Source of the DNA: Streptomyces griseus subsp. griseus
Lineage (GTDB): Bacteria > Actinomycetota > Actinomycetes > Streptomycetales > Streptomycetaceae
Direction of reading: 5' to 3'
NCBI RefSeq assembly: GCF_003610995.1
Contig: NZ_CP032543.1
Span: forward strand, 2,914,001 to 2,978,000
Length of the DNA stretch: 64,000 nucleotides
In this document: piece by piece, positions 42,243 to 50,553 of the stretch
Layout: the number at the start of each line of letters is the position of its first letter
Position numbering within the stretch: position 1 is the first letter of the stretch
Made by a program: the position numbers and the translations under genes
Notes under the pieces: generated by a model
What the model saw: only the letters and a program-made list of their open reading frames with translations
What the model was told of the DNA's origin: nothing
Database searches by the model: none

Positions 42243-43370
42243 GGGGCCGAGCCGCCCCCTCGCCCCGCCCGACCACCACGACCCCGCGCCCGCTCCCGTC
42301 CCTGGGCCGCACGGCGAGGTCGCCCGTACGGAACCAGCCGTCGTGGAACGCGTCGGCGGCCGGGGCCCGCCAGTAGCCGCGCGGGAGCGACTGCCCGCGC
42401 AGCCACAGCTCGCCCTTCTCACCGTCGGGGAGCGGGTCGCCGAGGGCCGAGACGACCTTGGACTCGGTAACGGGGGTGGGGTCCAGGCCGTACGGAATGC
42501 TCTCCGCGCCCTCCGCTCCGCCCGCTTCCCCGAGCGTGAGCGTGCCCCCTGCGGCCATCGCCCCGTAGACGTCGGCGAACGCGGCGGGATGGGGGAACGG
42601 GAGCGTGACCGGGGTGTCCGGGACGGGCCCCGTCCCCGGAAGTGCCCCCCGCGCCAACGCGGAGGCGGCAGCCCGGTAGCGGGCGTCGAGTGCGGCCCCG
42701 GCCTGGGCGAGATGGGTGGTCACCGCGCCCTTGGTGCCGGCGGCGTAAAGGATCACGGAATCGTCCTCGGGCCTGGGCTCCACATCGGGCGGCGCGGCCA
42801 GCGGGTCGGGCGCGGGGAAGTCCTCGTACCGCTGAACGCCCGCCCCGCCCGGGAACCGCCCCTCCTCCCGGAACAGGACGGTCCGCACCCCGGCCCGCCG
42901 GGCCCACTCCCCCACCCGCTCCAGCCGCTCCCCATCGACGAGCAGCACCCCGGGCTCGCAGTCCTCCAGTACGGGACGGAGGGCGGCCCCGGACCACCGG
43001 GCGTCGAGTGGTACGGCGATGAGCCCGGCCAACTGGGCAGCCCAGAAGGCGATCTGCCACTCCGGGAGGTTCCGCATCGCCACGACGGCCCGGTCGCCAG
43101 GGCGCAGCCCGTACCGTTCGCTCAGCCGGACGGCCAGGGCGGAGGCGGCGGCGAAGAACTCCCCGTACGAGAAATGGCGTTCACCGTCGAGGAGGAAGGG
43201 GGAGTCACCGTAGGCCCACGTCGTCTCCACGAACTCCCGCAGCGTGCGCGGCCCGTCGGCGTACTCCAGGGTTCCCCGCTCGCCCCGGACCACGGCGAAG
43301 GGGCGCCGGGGGCGGTGAGGCGGGTGCGGATCTCTTCGGCGCGCTCGGGATCCGGCGGGCCGGGCCTCAG
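42229..43370 (-). pseudogene. Decayed acyl-CoA synthetase (AMP-forming)
   Basis: A broken member of the adenylate-forming enzyme family. Right after the upstream regulator's stop one frame reads ERAEEIRTRLTAPGAPF, a typical N-terminus of long-chain acyl-CoA synthetases. It joins VVRGERGTLEYADG only if one G is restored in the GGGG at 43300-43303. The remaining frame shows the expected SYGEFFAAASALAVRLSERY, YGLRPGDRAVVAMRNLPEWQ and FWAAQLAGLIAVPLDARW. The AMP-binding loop has become ILYAAGTKGAVTTH, much of the following core is missing, and the C-terminal domain with the catalytic Lys is gone. GTG 43293 could still start a 354-residue product, but it would probably be inactive. Confidence 0.7.
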
Positions 43371-44371
43371 GAGAGCCAGCCCGCGCGGGCGGCCAGGACG
43401 CCCGCCTCGAACCGGCTGCGGGCCTCCAGGCGGGCCATCAGCCCGGAGACCGTCCGGCGCACCGTGCGCAGGGAGACCCCGAGCTTCTTGGCGATGGCCT
43501 CGTCCGTGTGACCGCTGGCCAGGAGGTACATCAGCTCGCGCTCCCGGCGGGAGAGGCCGACGGTGTCCGGACCGTCCTGCTCGTGCCAGGGCATGCCCGA
43601 GTCCCAGAACCGGGTGAACAGGACGTGCAGCACCTCCACCACGCCCCGGCTGCGGATCTCCAGGGCGCCCTGCCGGCCGTCCTCCGGGTCGATGGGGACC
43701 AGGGCGACCTCGCGGTCGACGAGGACCATCAGCATGGGGAGCGTGGGGACCGTGCGGGTCTCGGCGCCCAGGGTGGAGAGCCAGCGCACGTACTCGTAGG
43801 TGTCCGGGTCGTTGCGGATGCTGTCCTGGTAGAGCGTGCGGAGGCTGACCCCGCGCTCCAGGGCCATCTGGTCGAGGGGCTTACTCGACTCCATGGTGTC
43901 GGGGCGCTGGGCGCCACCGGGAAAAAACGAGAGGCATTCCTTACGGGCCGTCTCCGCGAGCTGTTCGAGCCGGCGGCGGACCGTCTCCACTCCGTGCAGC
44001 TGCTGGACGATCTCCGGCGCGTGTCTCTTCCCGCCGTACTGGTCGACTATCGCGGCCACCGAGGCGCGGGCGGACTCCAGCCGCCGCAGACGGGAGCGGA
44101 GTTCGAGGTCGTGCCGGTTCACCAGGATGCCGAGCCCCACGTCCGGGCTGACCGGAAGGAGCTGCTTGCCCTCGGTGTCCCGCTGCAGGAGGTGGAGTTC
44201 GGCCAGGACGTCGAGGGCCGCGCGCACCCGGCCCGACTCCACGTCGAGCTGCTGGGCGATCTGCTGGACACTCCACTCGGGCTGTGCAAGGAGCAGACGG
44301 TAGACGGCTTCGACATCCGGTTCCAGACCCAGCGCTTCGAGCAAGAGTTCTTCCTCCCTCACGACCCGCAA
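43367..44371 (-). CDS. TrmB/LuxR-type transcriptional regulator at the cluster edge
   Basis: A 334-residue regulator. The first 70 residues form a TrmB-like winged helix (YRLLLAQPEWSVQQIAQQLD, then RVRAALDVLAELHLLQRD). A middle region (about 100-260) looks like a phospholipase-D-like or sensor domain (SSKPLDQMALERGVSLRTLY, HVLFTRFWDSGMPW). The C-terminal 65 residues are a LuxR HTH (LSRRERELMYLLASGHTDEA, IAKKLGVSLRTVRRTVSGLM). Regulators of this shape are often found next to Streptomyces biosynthetic clusters, and this one is the last gene of the minus-strand series. Start TTG 44371 or GTG 44362. Confidence 0.85.
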   Translation of the reverse strand: MRVVREEELLLEALGLEPDVEAVYRLLLAQPEWSVQQIAQQLDVESGRVRAALDVLAELHLLQRDTEGKQLLPVSPDVGLGILVNRHDLELRSRLRRLESARASVAAIVDQYGGKRHAPEIVQQLHGVETVRRRLEQLAETARKECLSFFPGGAQRPDTMESSKPLDQMALERGVSLRTLYQDSIRNDPDTYEYVRWLSTLGAETRTVPTLPMLMVLVDREVALVPIDPEDGRQGALEIRSRGVVEVLHVLFTRFWDSGMPWHEQDGPDTVGLSRRERELMYLLASGHTDEAIAKKLGVSLRTVRRTVSGLMARLEARSRFEAGVLAARAGWLS

Positions 44372-44450
44372 GGGCCCCTCGCAGCCCGTAAGAGCGTCGC
44401 ATGGCCCACCGATTTCGGGGATACTACAGGCAACTCACTCACTGCACGTG

Positions 44451-45314
44451 TCAGTTGCATGAACCGAACGCCACATCCGGCCGAGACCCGATCCCCGGCC
44501 CGTCGTCCGGTCCGCCCCCGGCCATGGCGAGCGCGACGGCCGCGCGCTGTCCGGTACCGACAGGGATGTCCCAAAGCCGCCAGCCCTGCGGAGAGGCCGG
44601 CGCGGGTCCGGTGCCCACGTAGTGCCCGGCCAGACCGTGTGCCAGGCCCGCGCCCGCACCCTTGAGGTGGGCCTCCTTCCGTGTCCAGCAGCGCAGGAAG
44701 GCCTCGTCCCGCCCGGCCGCCGTCAGGGCGGCCAGCTCGGCGCGTTCCCGGGGGTGGAGCGAGGCCGCCAGCTCGTCGGCGATGCCCGGGGCCGGCGTGG
44801 CCTCGACGTCCACACCCACCGGGGCCCGGGCGAAGGCGAGCAGCACCGTGCTCGCGCTGTGCGACAGGGAGAAGTGCACCCCCGAGCCGGGCAGGACGGG
44901 CCGCCCGCCCGGCCGGCCGCACACCCCGCAGCGCTCACGGGAGATGACCACATCGGCCGGGGCCAGCCCGAGGAGGGCACCGGCCAGTCTGCGCAGCAGG
45001 ACGTGGGCGACGACATACCGGTGCCGGTCGCGGGCCGAGCCGAACCGCCCGGCGCGCAGGCTCTCCTCCCGGTCCAGCGGGGCGGTCCCCTCCGCATCCG
45101 CCCACCGGCCGTCCGCGTCGGCCACCCAGAGCTGCGGCTCACCGTCCCGTGGCGGTCCGAGCCCGGCGGGCAGCGGTCCGTACGGGACCGGGCGCGGGGC
45201 GGGAGCCCGGAGCGGCCACGGGCCGGCCGGAACCGCCGCGGTGGGTGGGGCGGTTGAGGTGGGTGGGGCGGGAACCGCCATGCCGTCTCCTGTCGACTCC
45301 GGGCCTCCGGACAC
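44451..45314 (-). CDS. Sfp-type 4'-phosphopantetheinyl transferase
   Basis: A 287-residue enzyme that transfers phosphopantetheine from CoA to carrier-protein serines. Family motifs: HFSLSHSASTVLLAF, APVGVDVEATP (magnesium-binding Asp/Glu) and AFLRCWTRKEAHLKGAGAGL. A Pro/Ala-rich stretch of about 60 residues precedes the domain. Possible upstream starts within this stretch cannot be ranked. Its presence beside two NRPS proteins and an ACP says it activates them. An extra CGVCGRPGG motif lies in the middle of the protein. Confidence 0.9.
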   Translation of the reverse strand: MSGGPESTGDGMAVPAPPTSTAPPTAAVPAGPWPLRAPAPRPVPYGPLPAGLGPPRDGEPQLWVADADGRWADAEGTAPLDREESLRAGRFGSARDRHRYVVAHVLLRRLAGALLGLAPADVVISRERCGVCGRPGGRPVLPGSGVHFSLSHSASTVLLAFARAPVGVDVEATPAPGIADELAASLHPRERAELAALTAAGRDEAFLRCWTRKEAHLKGAGAGLAHGLAGHYVGTGPAPASPQGWRLWDIPVGTGQRAAVALAMAGGGPDDGPGIGSRPDVAFGSCN

Positions 45315-45350
45315 GCCCTGGGTGCCCAGGGCCTCTCGTGACGAAGGACC

Positions 45351-45947
45351 CTAGGCCGCGCTGCGGTTGCCCGCCGTCGCAGCGACCCGGGGGGTGCGGA
45401 GGTCGGAGAAGCGGGTGACGCGGGTGGAGACCTCCTCCGGCGGACGCCGGTTGCGGGCGGTCGAGGGGAGCGCCGTGCCGATGTCCAGCGAGCCGAGCAG
45501 CTTCTCCCCGGCGCCCAGTCCCAGCAGTTCGGCGGCGGCCTCGCTGCGGACCAGCCGCCCGGTGCGCCAGATGCTCCCGTAGCCGCGGGCGTGGAGCAGC
45601 AGCATCAGGGAGTACGACATGCAGGAGGCCGCCGCGATCTGCTCCCACTCGGGGATGCGCTCGCCGCGCGGGGAGAAGACGAGCGCGGCGACGAGCGGGG
45701 CCCGGCGGAGCTTGGCCCGCAGCTGCTCGGCCTGGGCGGCGTCGGCGCCGGACTCCTCGGCCAGGCAGTCCCCGAGCAGGTCGGAGTCCTCACCGCGCAG
45801 CAGGACCCAGCGCCACGGGCGGAGCCGGCCGTGGTCGGGCGCGGAGCTGGCGCCCTGAAGGAGATAGGTGAACTCCTCGTCGCCGGGGGCGGGCCCGGTG
45901 AGGACCTGCTCGCTGCGCCGGGTGAGAACTGCCGTCATGACGTCCAT
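45351..45947 (-). CDS. Nitroreductase family protein
   Basis: A 198-residue FMN-dependent nitroreductase-type protein. The family start DVMTAVLTRRSEQVLTGPAP, the SAPDHGRLRPWRWVLLRG segment, and the C-terminal LLLLHARGYGSIWRTGRLVR, LGLGAGEKLLGSLDIG fit. It resembles the RutE/YdjA-like short form. It may reduce an alkene, quinone or nitro group, or act as an oxidase/dehydrogenase on a carrier-bound intermediate. It lies between the DDAH-like and PPTase genes on the same strand with gaps of 24 and 36 bp, so it is part of the cluster transcript. Confidence 0.85.
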   Translation of the reverse strand: MDVMTAVLTRRSEQVLTGPAPGDEEFTYLLQGASSAPDHGRLRPWRWVLLRGEDSDLLGDCLAEESGADAAQAEQLRAKLRRAPLVAALVFSPRGERIPEWEQIAAASCMSYSLMLLLHARGYGSIWRTGRLVRSEAAAELLGLGAGEKLLGSLDIGTALPSTARNRRPPEEVSTRVTRFSDLRTPRVAATAGNRSAA

Positions 45948-45971
45948 GGGAAACCCTTCGTCTCCGTACGG

Positions 45972-46811
45972 TCAGTGCCTGATCTCGAGGGTGCAGCACT
46001 TCACGCTGCCGCCGCCCTTGAGCAGTTCGGTCATATCCATGCCGATCGGCCGGAAGCCGCGTTCACGCAGGTGGATCGGCAGGTCACCCGCTGCCTCGGG
46101 GATCACCACGTTGAGTCCGTCGGAGACCGCGTTCAGGGAGAAGACCGCGGCGTCGGCGGCCGACACCTCCAGGGCGTCGGGGAAGAGCCGGCGGAGCACC
46201 TCGCGGGAGGCCGGGGCGAACGCCTGCGGGTGGTACATGATCTCGTCGCCGTCCAGGACCGCCAGCGCCGTGTCTAGGTGGTAGTAGCGGGGGTCGACGA
46301 GTTCCAGGCTGATCACCGGGCGGGCGAAGAAGGACTGCGCCTCCAGGTGGCTGCGGGGGTCGCTGCGGAAGCCGTACCCCGCCAGGACGAAGCTGTCGGT
46401 GACGAGGAAGTCCCCCTCGCCCTCGTTGACATGGAGCGGTTCGTGCAGCTCCGTGAAGCCGTTCTCCCGGAACCAGGCGAGGTACGCCGGGCCCTCGGGC
46501 CGCCGCTGGTGGTTGCGGAAGTCGGCGCCGAGCACCCGCCCGTCCACCACCGTGGCGCCGTTGGCCGCGTACACCATGTCGGGCAGGCCCGGCAGCGAGG
46601 GGATCAGGTCGACGGTGTGGCCCAGCGACAGGTAGAGGTCGCGCAGCTGCTCCCACTGGAGGACGGCCAGGGAGGTGTCGACGGGCTTCTTCGGGTCCAT
46701 CCACGGGTTGATGGAGTAGACGACGTCGAAATGGTCGGGCCGGCACATGAGGTAGTGGCGTCGGCGCCCGATACGTGGCTCGGGAGGGGTGGTTCCGAGG
46801 TGCGCGGTCAT
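45972..46811 (-). CDS. DDAH/amidinotransferase-family hydrolase
   Basis: A 279-residue guanidine-modifying enzyme of the pentein fold. Recognisable segments: HYLMCRPDHFDVVYSINPWM, LPDMVYAANGATVVDGRVLG, ADFRNHQRRPEGPAYLAWF, NEGEGDFLV, YYHLDTALAVLDGDEIMYHP (catalytic His) and GGGSVKCCTLEIRH (catalytic Cys). The closest known function is N(omega),N(omega)-dimethylarginine dimethylaminohydrolase, which makes citrulline. In this cluster it could act on arginine or another guanidine to make or trim a building block. It is 36 bp upstream of its neighbours' stop and start and clearly co-directional. The exact substrate cannot be inferred. Confidence 0.85.
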   Translation of the reverse strand: MTAHLGTTPPEPRIGRRRHYLMCRPDHFDVVYSINPWMDPKKPVDTSLAVLQWEQLRDLYLSLGHTVDLIPSLPGLPDMVYAANGATVVDGRVLGADFRNHQRRPEGPAYLAWFRENGFTELHEPLHVNEGEGDFLVTDSFVLAGYGFRSDPRSHLEAQSFFARPVISLELVDPRYYHLDTALAVLDGDEIMYHPQAFAPASREVLRRLFPDALEVSAADAAVFSLNAVSDGLNVVIPEAAGDLPIHLRERGFRPIGMDMTELLKGGGSVKCCTLEIRH

Positions 46812-46847
46812 GGGCTTCCTTGGGTCGGGGGCCGGTGGGGCCGGGGG

Positions 46848-47276
46848 TCAGCGGGCCGGGTCGGGCGCGTAGTGGACCAGTTCGACCAGGAGGTCGGCGG
46901 GTTCGGGGGCGTACACGAACACCACCCGCATACCGGGCCGGGCGCCCCGGCACGGCTCCGCGTCCAGGACGAGGAAGCCGGAGGCGCGCATCCGGGCCGT
47001 CTCCTCCGCCAGGTCGTCCACGGTGAGGGCCAGGTGGTAGAAGCCGGGGCCGGGGCCCCGCAGCCGGCCCTCGACCGCCGAGCCGGGACCCGTCGGGGAG
47101 ACCAGCTCCACGGCGGCGCCCACCGGGTCGCCGGGCAGGCTCCAGAAGGAGCAGGCCACCCGGTAGGCGTCGGCGGTCCCTTCGTCGGTCCGGTGCAGGC
47201 CGAGGGCGGCGAGCTGGGCACCCGTACGGTCCGGTTCGGCGGTGGCGAGTCCGATGTGGTCGATGCCGAGGATCAC
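46848..47276 (-). CDS. VOC superfamily (glyoxalase/epimerase-like) protein
   Basis: A 142-residue vicinal-oxygen-chelate protein. LGIDHIGLATAEPDRTGAQL and YHLALTVDDLAEETARMRAS are the paired beta-alpha-beta units with His at both metal positions; VVFVYAPEPADLLVELVHY closes the fold. It is most like methylmalonyl-CoA epimerase in length and pattern, but the second metal ligand set cannot be checked by eye. In the cluster it may epimerise, isomerise or protect against the product. It lies 28 bp downstream of the ACP gene on the same strand. Confidence 0.8.
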   Translation of the reverse strand: MILGIDHIGLATAEPDRTGAQLAALGLHRTDEGTADAYRVACSFWSLPGDPVGAAVELVSPTGPGSAVEGRLRGPGPGFYHLALTVDDLAEETARMRASGFLVLDAEPCRGARPGMRVVFVYAPEPADLLVELVHYAPDPAR

Positions 47277-47303
47277 GGGCGGCGGCCTTCCGGGCGCGGC
47301 GGG

Positions 47304-47561
47304 TCAGCGCGCATGGGCCGTGAGGGCGGCCAGGCGGCGGTCGATCTCGTCGGCCAGCTCCCCCACGGTCTCCAGCTTCATGTACGAACGCAGGTCGAGC
47401 TGGACGCCGTAGCTCTGCTCGACGGCGGCCAGCAGCCGCATGGCGGCGAGGCTGCCCCAGCTGCCGAGTCCGGCGAAGCGGGTCTCGGCGGTGATGTCGT
47501 CGGGGGTGCGCTGCGCCACGCGGGCGACCAGGGGCCGCAGGGTGGTGATGACGTCAGACAT
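47304..47561 (-). CDS. Acyl carrier protein with atypical Ser motif
   Basis: An 85-residue stand-alone carrier protein. The helix-II region reads FAGLGSWGSLAAMRLLAAVE, so the usual Asp-Ser-Leu attachment motif is Gly-Ser-Leu (Ser37). The rest is typical (VQLDLRSYMKLETVGELADE). ATG 47561 lies inside the 3' end of the FkbH gene (8-bp overlap), so both are made together. It should carry the glyceryl unit made by FkbH for use by the KAS III-like enzyme. Conserved Asp to Gly may alter PPTase recognition. Confidence 0.85.
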   Translation of the reverse strand: MSDVITTLRPLVARVAQRTPDDITAETRFAGLGSWGSLAAMRLLAAVEQSYGVQLDLRSYMKLETVGELADEIDRRLAALTAHAR

Positions 47562-49467
47562 GGTCCAGTGCCTCCTTGGGGACAAGGGTGATCCAGTCAG
47601 GGGTGAGGGGCGGGAGGCTGTCGAGTCGCGCACGGTGGCGGGCCGGTGCCTCCTCCCCGGTGGGGTCCTCGGCCCGGGTGAACCCGGCGGAGGGGTAGAG
47701 GGCGGCCGCGGGCGCGTTGCGCGCGGTCGGGGTGAAGAGCGCGTCCAGGAAGGTGGCGCCGCCGGAGCGGGCCCGGTCGGCGACGTACTGGAGGACCGCC
47801 TGTTCCACACCCCGGGAGAGCACCCGGCAGCTGAGCACCAGGTTGCGCACCACCCAGCGGTCCGGCCCCCGGTCCAGCCAGACGCCGCCCACCACGCCTT
47901 CGGCGCCGAACCTGTCGGCGACCTCCACCGAGAGGACCAGGTGCTCGTCCGACTCGGCCAGCCGCCGGGTGACGGCCTCCCCGTGGCTGCGTCCGGTCAT
48001 GTTGAACTGGTTGGTACGCGACTCCAGTTGGACCAGTCGCGGCAGGGTGTAGGCGGTGGCGGGCCCGACCGTGACGCTGAGGTCCAGGGCCCTGAGGTAG
48101 TCCTCGGCACAGGCGTGGGCGGTGGAGAGGCGGTGGCGCCTGCGCCTGCCCCGGTAGAGCTCGGTGCGCTCGGAGTCGGTCGCCGTGGAGCCGAGTTGGA
48201 CGAAGCGGGCGCCGTCGAGCAGCCGGGCCGCGTGGTCCGCCGGGTCGCCGGCGAGGTGGACGGTGTCGACCTGGGGCAGCGACTCGCGCACCATGCCGCA
48301 CTCGAAGGGGCTGTCGTCGGCGAAGACGAACGCGTCGAGTCCCAGGTTGAGTTCGTCCGCCAGGGCGGCGATGCGCAGATCCTTGCGCTGCCAGTCGGCG
48401 GCCACCGCGACGAAGTCGTCCGGCCGCAGGATCATGTCCGGGTGGGTGGCCAGCACATCGTCCACCAGGGCCTGTTCGTTCTTGCTGCACACCGCGAGGA
48501 GTACGCCCTGGCGGCGCAGGGCCAGGGCCCGGCGCTGGAGGTCGGTGTAGCAGTCCCCCGGGTAGAGGGTGCCGAGTTCGATGCCCGCGGGGCCGTCGTC
48601 GCCCAGGACCCCGCCCCACAGGGTGTTGTCCAGGTCCAGGACGAGGACCTTGCGGCCGTGCCCGGCCACCGCGCGGCAGAAGTGCGCCGCCTCCCGGGCG
48701 TAGGCCAGCTCCACCTGCGGGGTCCAGGCCATCCGGCCGAACCGGTAGCGGCGTTCGTCGCGCACCGGCCCCGGGACATCGGCGAGCAACGCCTCCAGGT
48801 CCACGGTGTAGAGGCCCTCCTGGCTCTCCCCCGCCGCGAGGAGCACCGTGTTGGCCTCGCGCCAGAGGCGGCCGAGGCTCGCCGCCCCCCGGAAGCTGAT
48901 CACGCTCCTGCGGTCCGGTCGGGGCAGCGGCACGGTGTGCAGCAGGACCGCCGACCCGGTGCGCCCGGCGAAGTCCGCGGCCATTGCGGCGAGTTCACCG
49001 GCCCGTTCCCGGGCTGCCCCGCCCGCCTTCTGCGGGTCGGCCGCGTCCCAGTCCTGCGGGAGGAGCGCCCCGGAGTCCAGCAGGCAGAGGGTGGCCTGCG
49101 GGGCGAAGGCGGCCAGGGCGGAGGCCGGATCGCTCAGCTCCACGCCCAGCTGGTCGTAGGGGCACAGGTGCAGTTCGGCGTCGACGCCCGCGGCCAGCAG
49201 CGTCGCGCGCAGGAGCGGCAGGACGTCGTCGGCGGTGAACGTGGCGGCGATCGCCACCCGCAGGGTGGTGGGACGGCCGGCCGGGGCTGCGGTGAGCCGG
49301 CCGGCCGGAACGCCCTGGAGCAGCCGTCCCGCCTCCACCAGGAGGAGGGCGTCGTCGGTCGCGCCGAGCGTCTGTGCCAGCGTGGGATCAGTGGTGTCGC
49401 GTGACTCGCGCACGGCCCGGACCCGGGCGAGCAGGTCGTCGCCGGGCGGGTGGAGCGGGCCGCTCAT
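47554..49467 (-). CDS. FkbH-type HAD-like glyceryl-ACP loading enzyme
   Basis: A 637-residue protein of the FkbH group, which take 1,3-bisphosphoglycerate, remove a phosphate and load glyceryl onto an ACP thiol. The HAD motif is KVLVLDLDNTLWGGVLGDDG near residue 275, followed by LLAVCSKNEQALVDDV, DWQRKDLRIAALADELNLGL and VFADDSPFECGMVRE. The C-terminal domain (QLESRTNQFNMTGRS, FGAEGVVGGVWLD) is the GNAT-like half seen in FkbH proteins. About 220 N-terminal residues form the partly helical front domain. ATG 49467 overlaps the KAS III stop. No glyceryl-oxidising dehydrogenases or O-methyltransferase are nearby, so methoxymalonyl-ACP is unlikely as the end product. Confidence 0.9.
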   Translation of the reverse strand: MSGPLHPPGDDLLARVRAVRESRDTTDPTLAQTLGATDDALLLVEAGRLLQGVPAGRLTAAPAGRPTTLRVAIAATFTADDVLPLLRATLLAAGVDAELHLCPYDQLGVELSDPASALAAFAPQATLCLLDSGALLPQDWDAADPQKAGGAARERAGELAAMAADFAGRTGSAVLLHTVPLPRPDRRSVISFRGAASLGRLWREANTVLLAAGESQEGLYTVDLEALLADVPGPVRDERRYRFGRMAWTPQVELAYAREAAHFCRAVAGHGRKVLVLDLDNTLWGGVLGDDGPAGIELGTLYPGDCYTDLQRRALALRRQGVLLAVCSKNEQALVDDVLATHPDMILRPDDFVAVAADWQRKDLRIAALADELNLGLDAFVFADDSPFECGMVRESLPQVDTVHLAGDPADHAARLLDGARFVQLGSTATDSERTELYRGRRRRHRLSTAHACAEDYLRALDLSVTVGPATAYTLPRLVQLESRTNQFNMTGRSHGEAVTRRLAESDEHLVLSVEVADRFGAEGVVGGVWLDRGPDRWVVRNLVLSCRVLSRGVEQAVLQYVADRARSGGATFLDALFTPTARNAPAAALYPSAGFTRAEDPTGEEAPARHRARLDSLPPLTPDWITLVPKEALDHV

Positions 49468-50510
49468 GACCCGTCGGCCGACCACTGGGGGCGTTCGAGG
49501 ATCTCCACGACGGCGCAGGCGTAGGTGAAGCCCATGCCGATGCCGCACAGGGCGACCCGGTCCCCGGGGCCCACCTCGCCGGTCTCCAGCAGATGGGCGA
49601 GGCCGGCGATCTGGTCGGCCGCGCCGACGTGTCCGACCCTGCGGCCCCACTCCCAGGTCGTGTTGGCGTCGGTGATGCCGAACATCGCCCGGAAGTCGAC
49701 GTCGTCGAGGGTCCGGCCGACGTTGGTGAGGACCCAGCGGTCGATGTCGGGTGCGGTGAGCCCGGCGTCCGCGAGGGCCACGCTGACGCTCTCCTGCTGC
49801 CGCTCGGTGAGCGACTGCACGATCTTCAGGAGGAGTTCGCCGTTCTCCAGCAGGTACTCGTCCCGGCGGGAGCGCAGGTCGACGGGTTCGTCCGCGGCCC
49901 GGGGCTCCTCCTCGAAGGGCTTGTTGCCGAGGTAGACCGCCCCGTAGGTGCCGTCGCTGATCACGGCGGTGGACAGCAGCCGGGCGACACCGCCGGTGCG
50001 CGAGAGGACCAGCCCGGTGCCTCCGTCGCCGAAGACCACGCCCTTGTCCGAGCGGTAGCGGTCGAAGGAGGGCAGGGCGAAGACGTCGCTGGTGGTGAGC
50101 AGCGCCGCCGACCCCGCCGACCGGGCGTGCAGATAGGCGGCGGCGATCTCCAGGGCGGCCAGGCCGCCGTTGGAGTACTGCTTCACCTCCACCGCCGCGG
50201 CCCGCCCTCCCACGGTGCGGCCCTGGACGTAGGAGGCCGGGGCGAAGTGGTCGAGGCCCTGGTTGTTGCAGCTGGAGTGCAGGACGAGTTCGATGTCCCC
50301 GGGCGCCACCGTGGAGCGGCCCATGGTCAGGTCGGCGGCCTTGACCGCCAGGTCGACGGCCGGGCCATTGTCGATGACGCTGATGGAGAGGAAGCCGTCG
50401 GCGGCCGCCTCGCCCTCGTCGTACCGCCCTTCGGCCACTGCGGCCGAGACGTCCTCGCCGCGGCCCAGGACGGCCCCGCAGGCGTTGACGTAGATTCCGC
50501 TCCACTTCAT
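49464..50510 (-). CDS. KAS III-like protein with altered catalytic residues
   Basis: A 348-residue thiolase-fold protein of the FabH type. The position of the FabH nucleophile Cys112 is Ser113 here (VEVKQYSNGGLAALEIAAAY). The usual His in VPHQAN has become Thr (WVLTNVGRTL), and the Asn in GNTSAAS has become His (RRVGHVGAADQIA). The rest of the fold is intact, including VFGDGGTGLVLSRTG and LCGIGMGFTYACAVVEI. Such variants cannot do normal decarboxylative condensation by the usual Cys-His-Asn mechanism; they are known as acyltransferases (for example DpsC-type proteins also use Ser). ATG 50510. It overlaps the FkbH start by 4 bp, so it most likely takes glyceryl from the ACP and transfers it to an amine, alcohol or thioester. 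Confidence 0.85.
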   Translation of the reverse strand: MKWSGIYVNACGAVLGRGEDVSAAVAEGRYDEGEAAADGFLSISVIDNGPAVDLAVKAADLTMGRSTVAPGDIELVLHSSCNNQGLDHFAPASYVQGRTVGGRAAAVEVKQYSNGGLAALEIAAAYLHARSAGSAALLTTSDVFALPSFDRYRSDKGVVFGDGGTGLVLSRTGGVARLLSTAVISDGTYGAVYLGNKPFEEEPRAADEPVDLRSRRDEYLLENGELLLKIVQSLTERQQESVSVALADAGLTAPDIDRWVLTNVGRTLDDVDFRAMFGITDANTTWEWGRRVGHVGAADQIAGLAHLLETGEVGPGDRVALCGIGMGFTYACAVVEILERPQWSADGS

Positions 50511-50553
50511 GAGGTGCGGGCTCCTTCCGTGTCGTGGTGCGGCGCCGGTCGGA

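Noticed and set aside
44430..44458. GCAACT/AGTTGC inverted repeat near the PPTase stop as a terminator
   Set aside because: Only 6 bp with a 17-nt loop, overlapping the stop codon; not convincing.
49468..50505. Extension of FkbH into the KAS III gene (983 residues)
   Set aside because: The ATG at 49467 overlaps the KAS III stop codon and gives the usual FkbH length.
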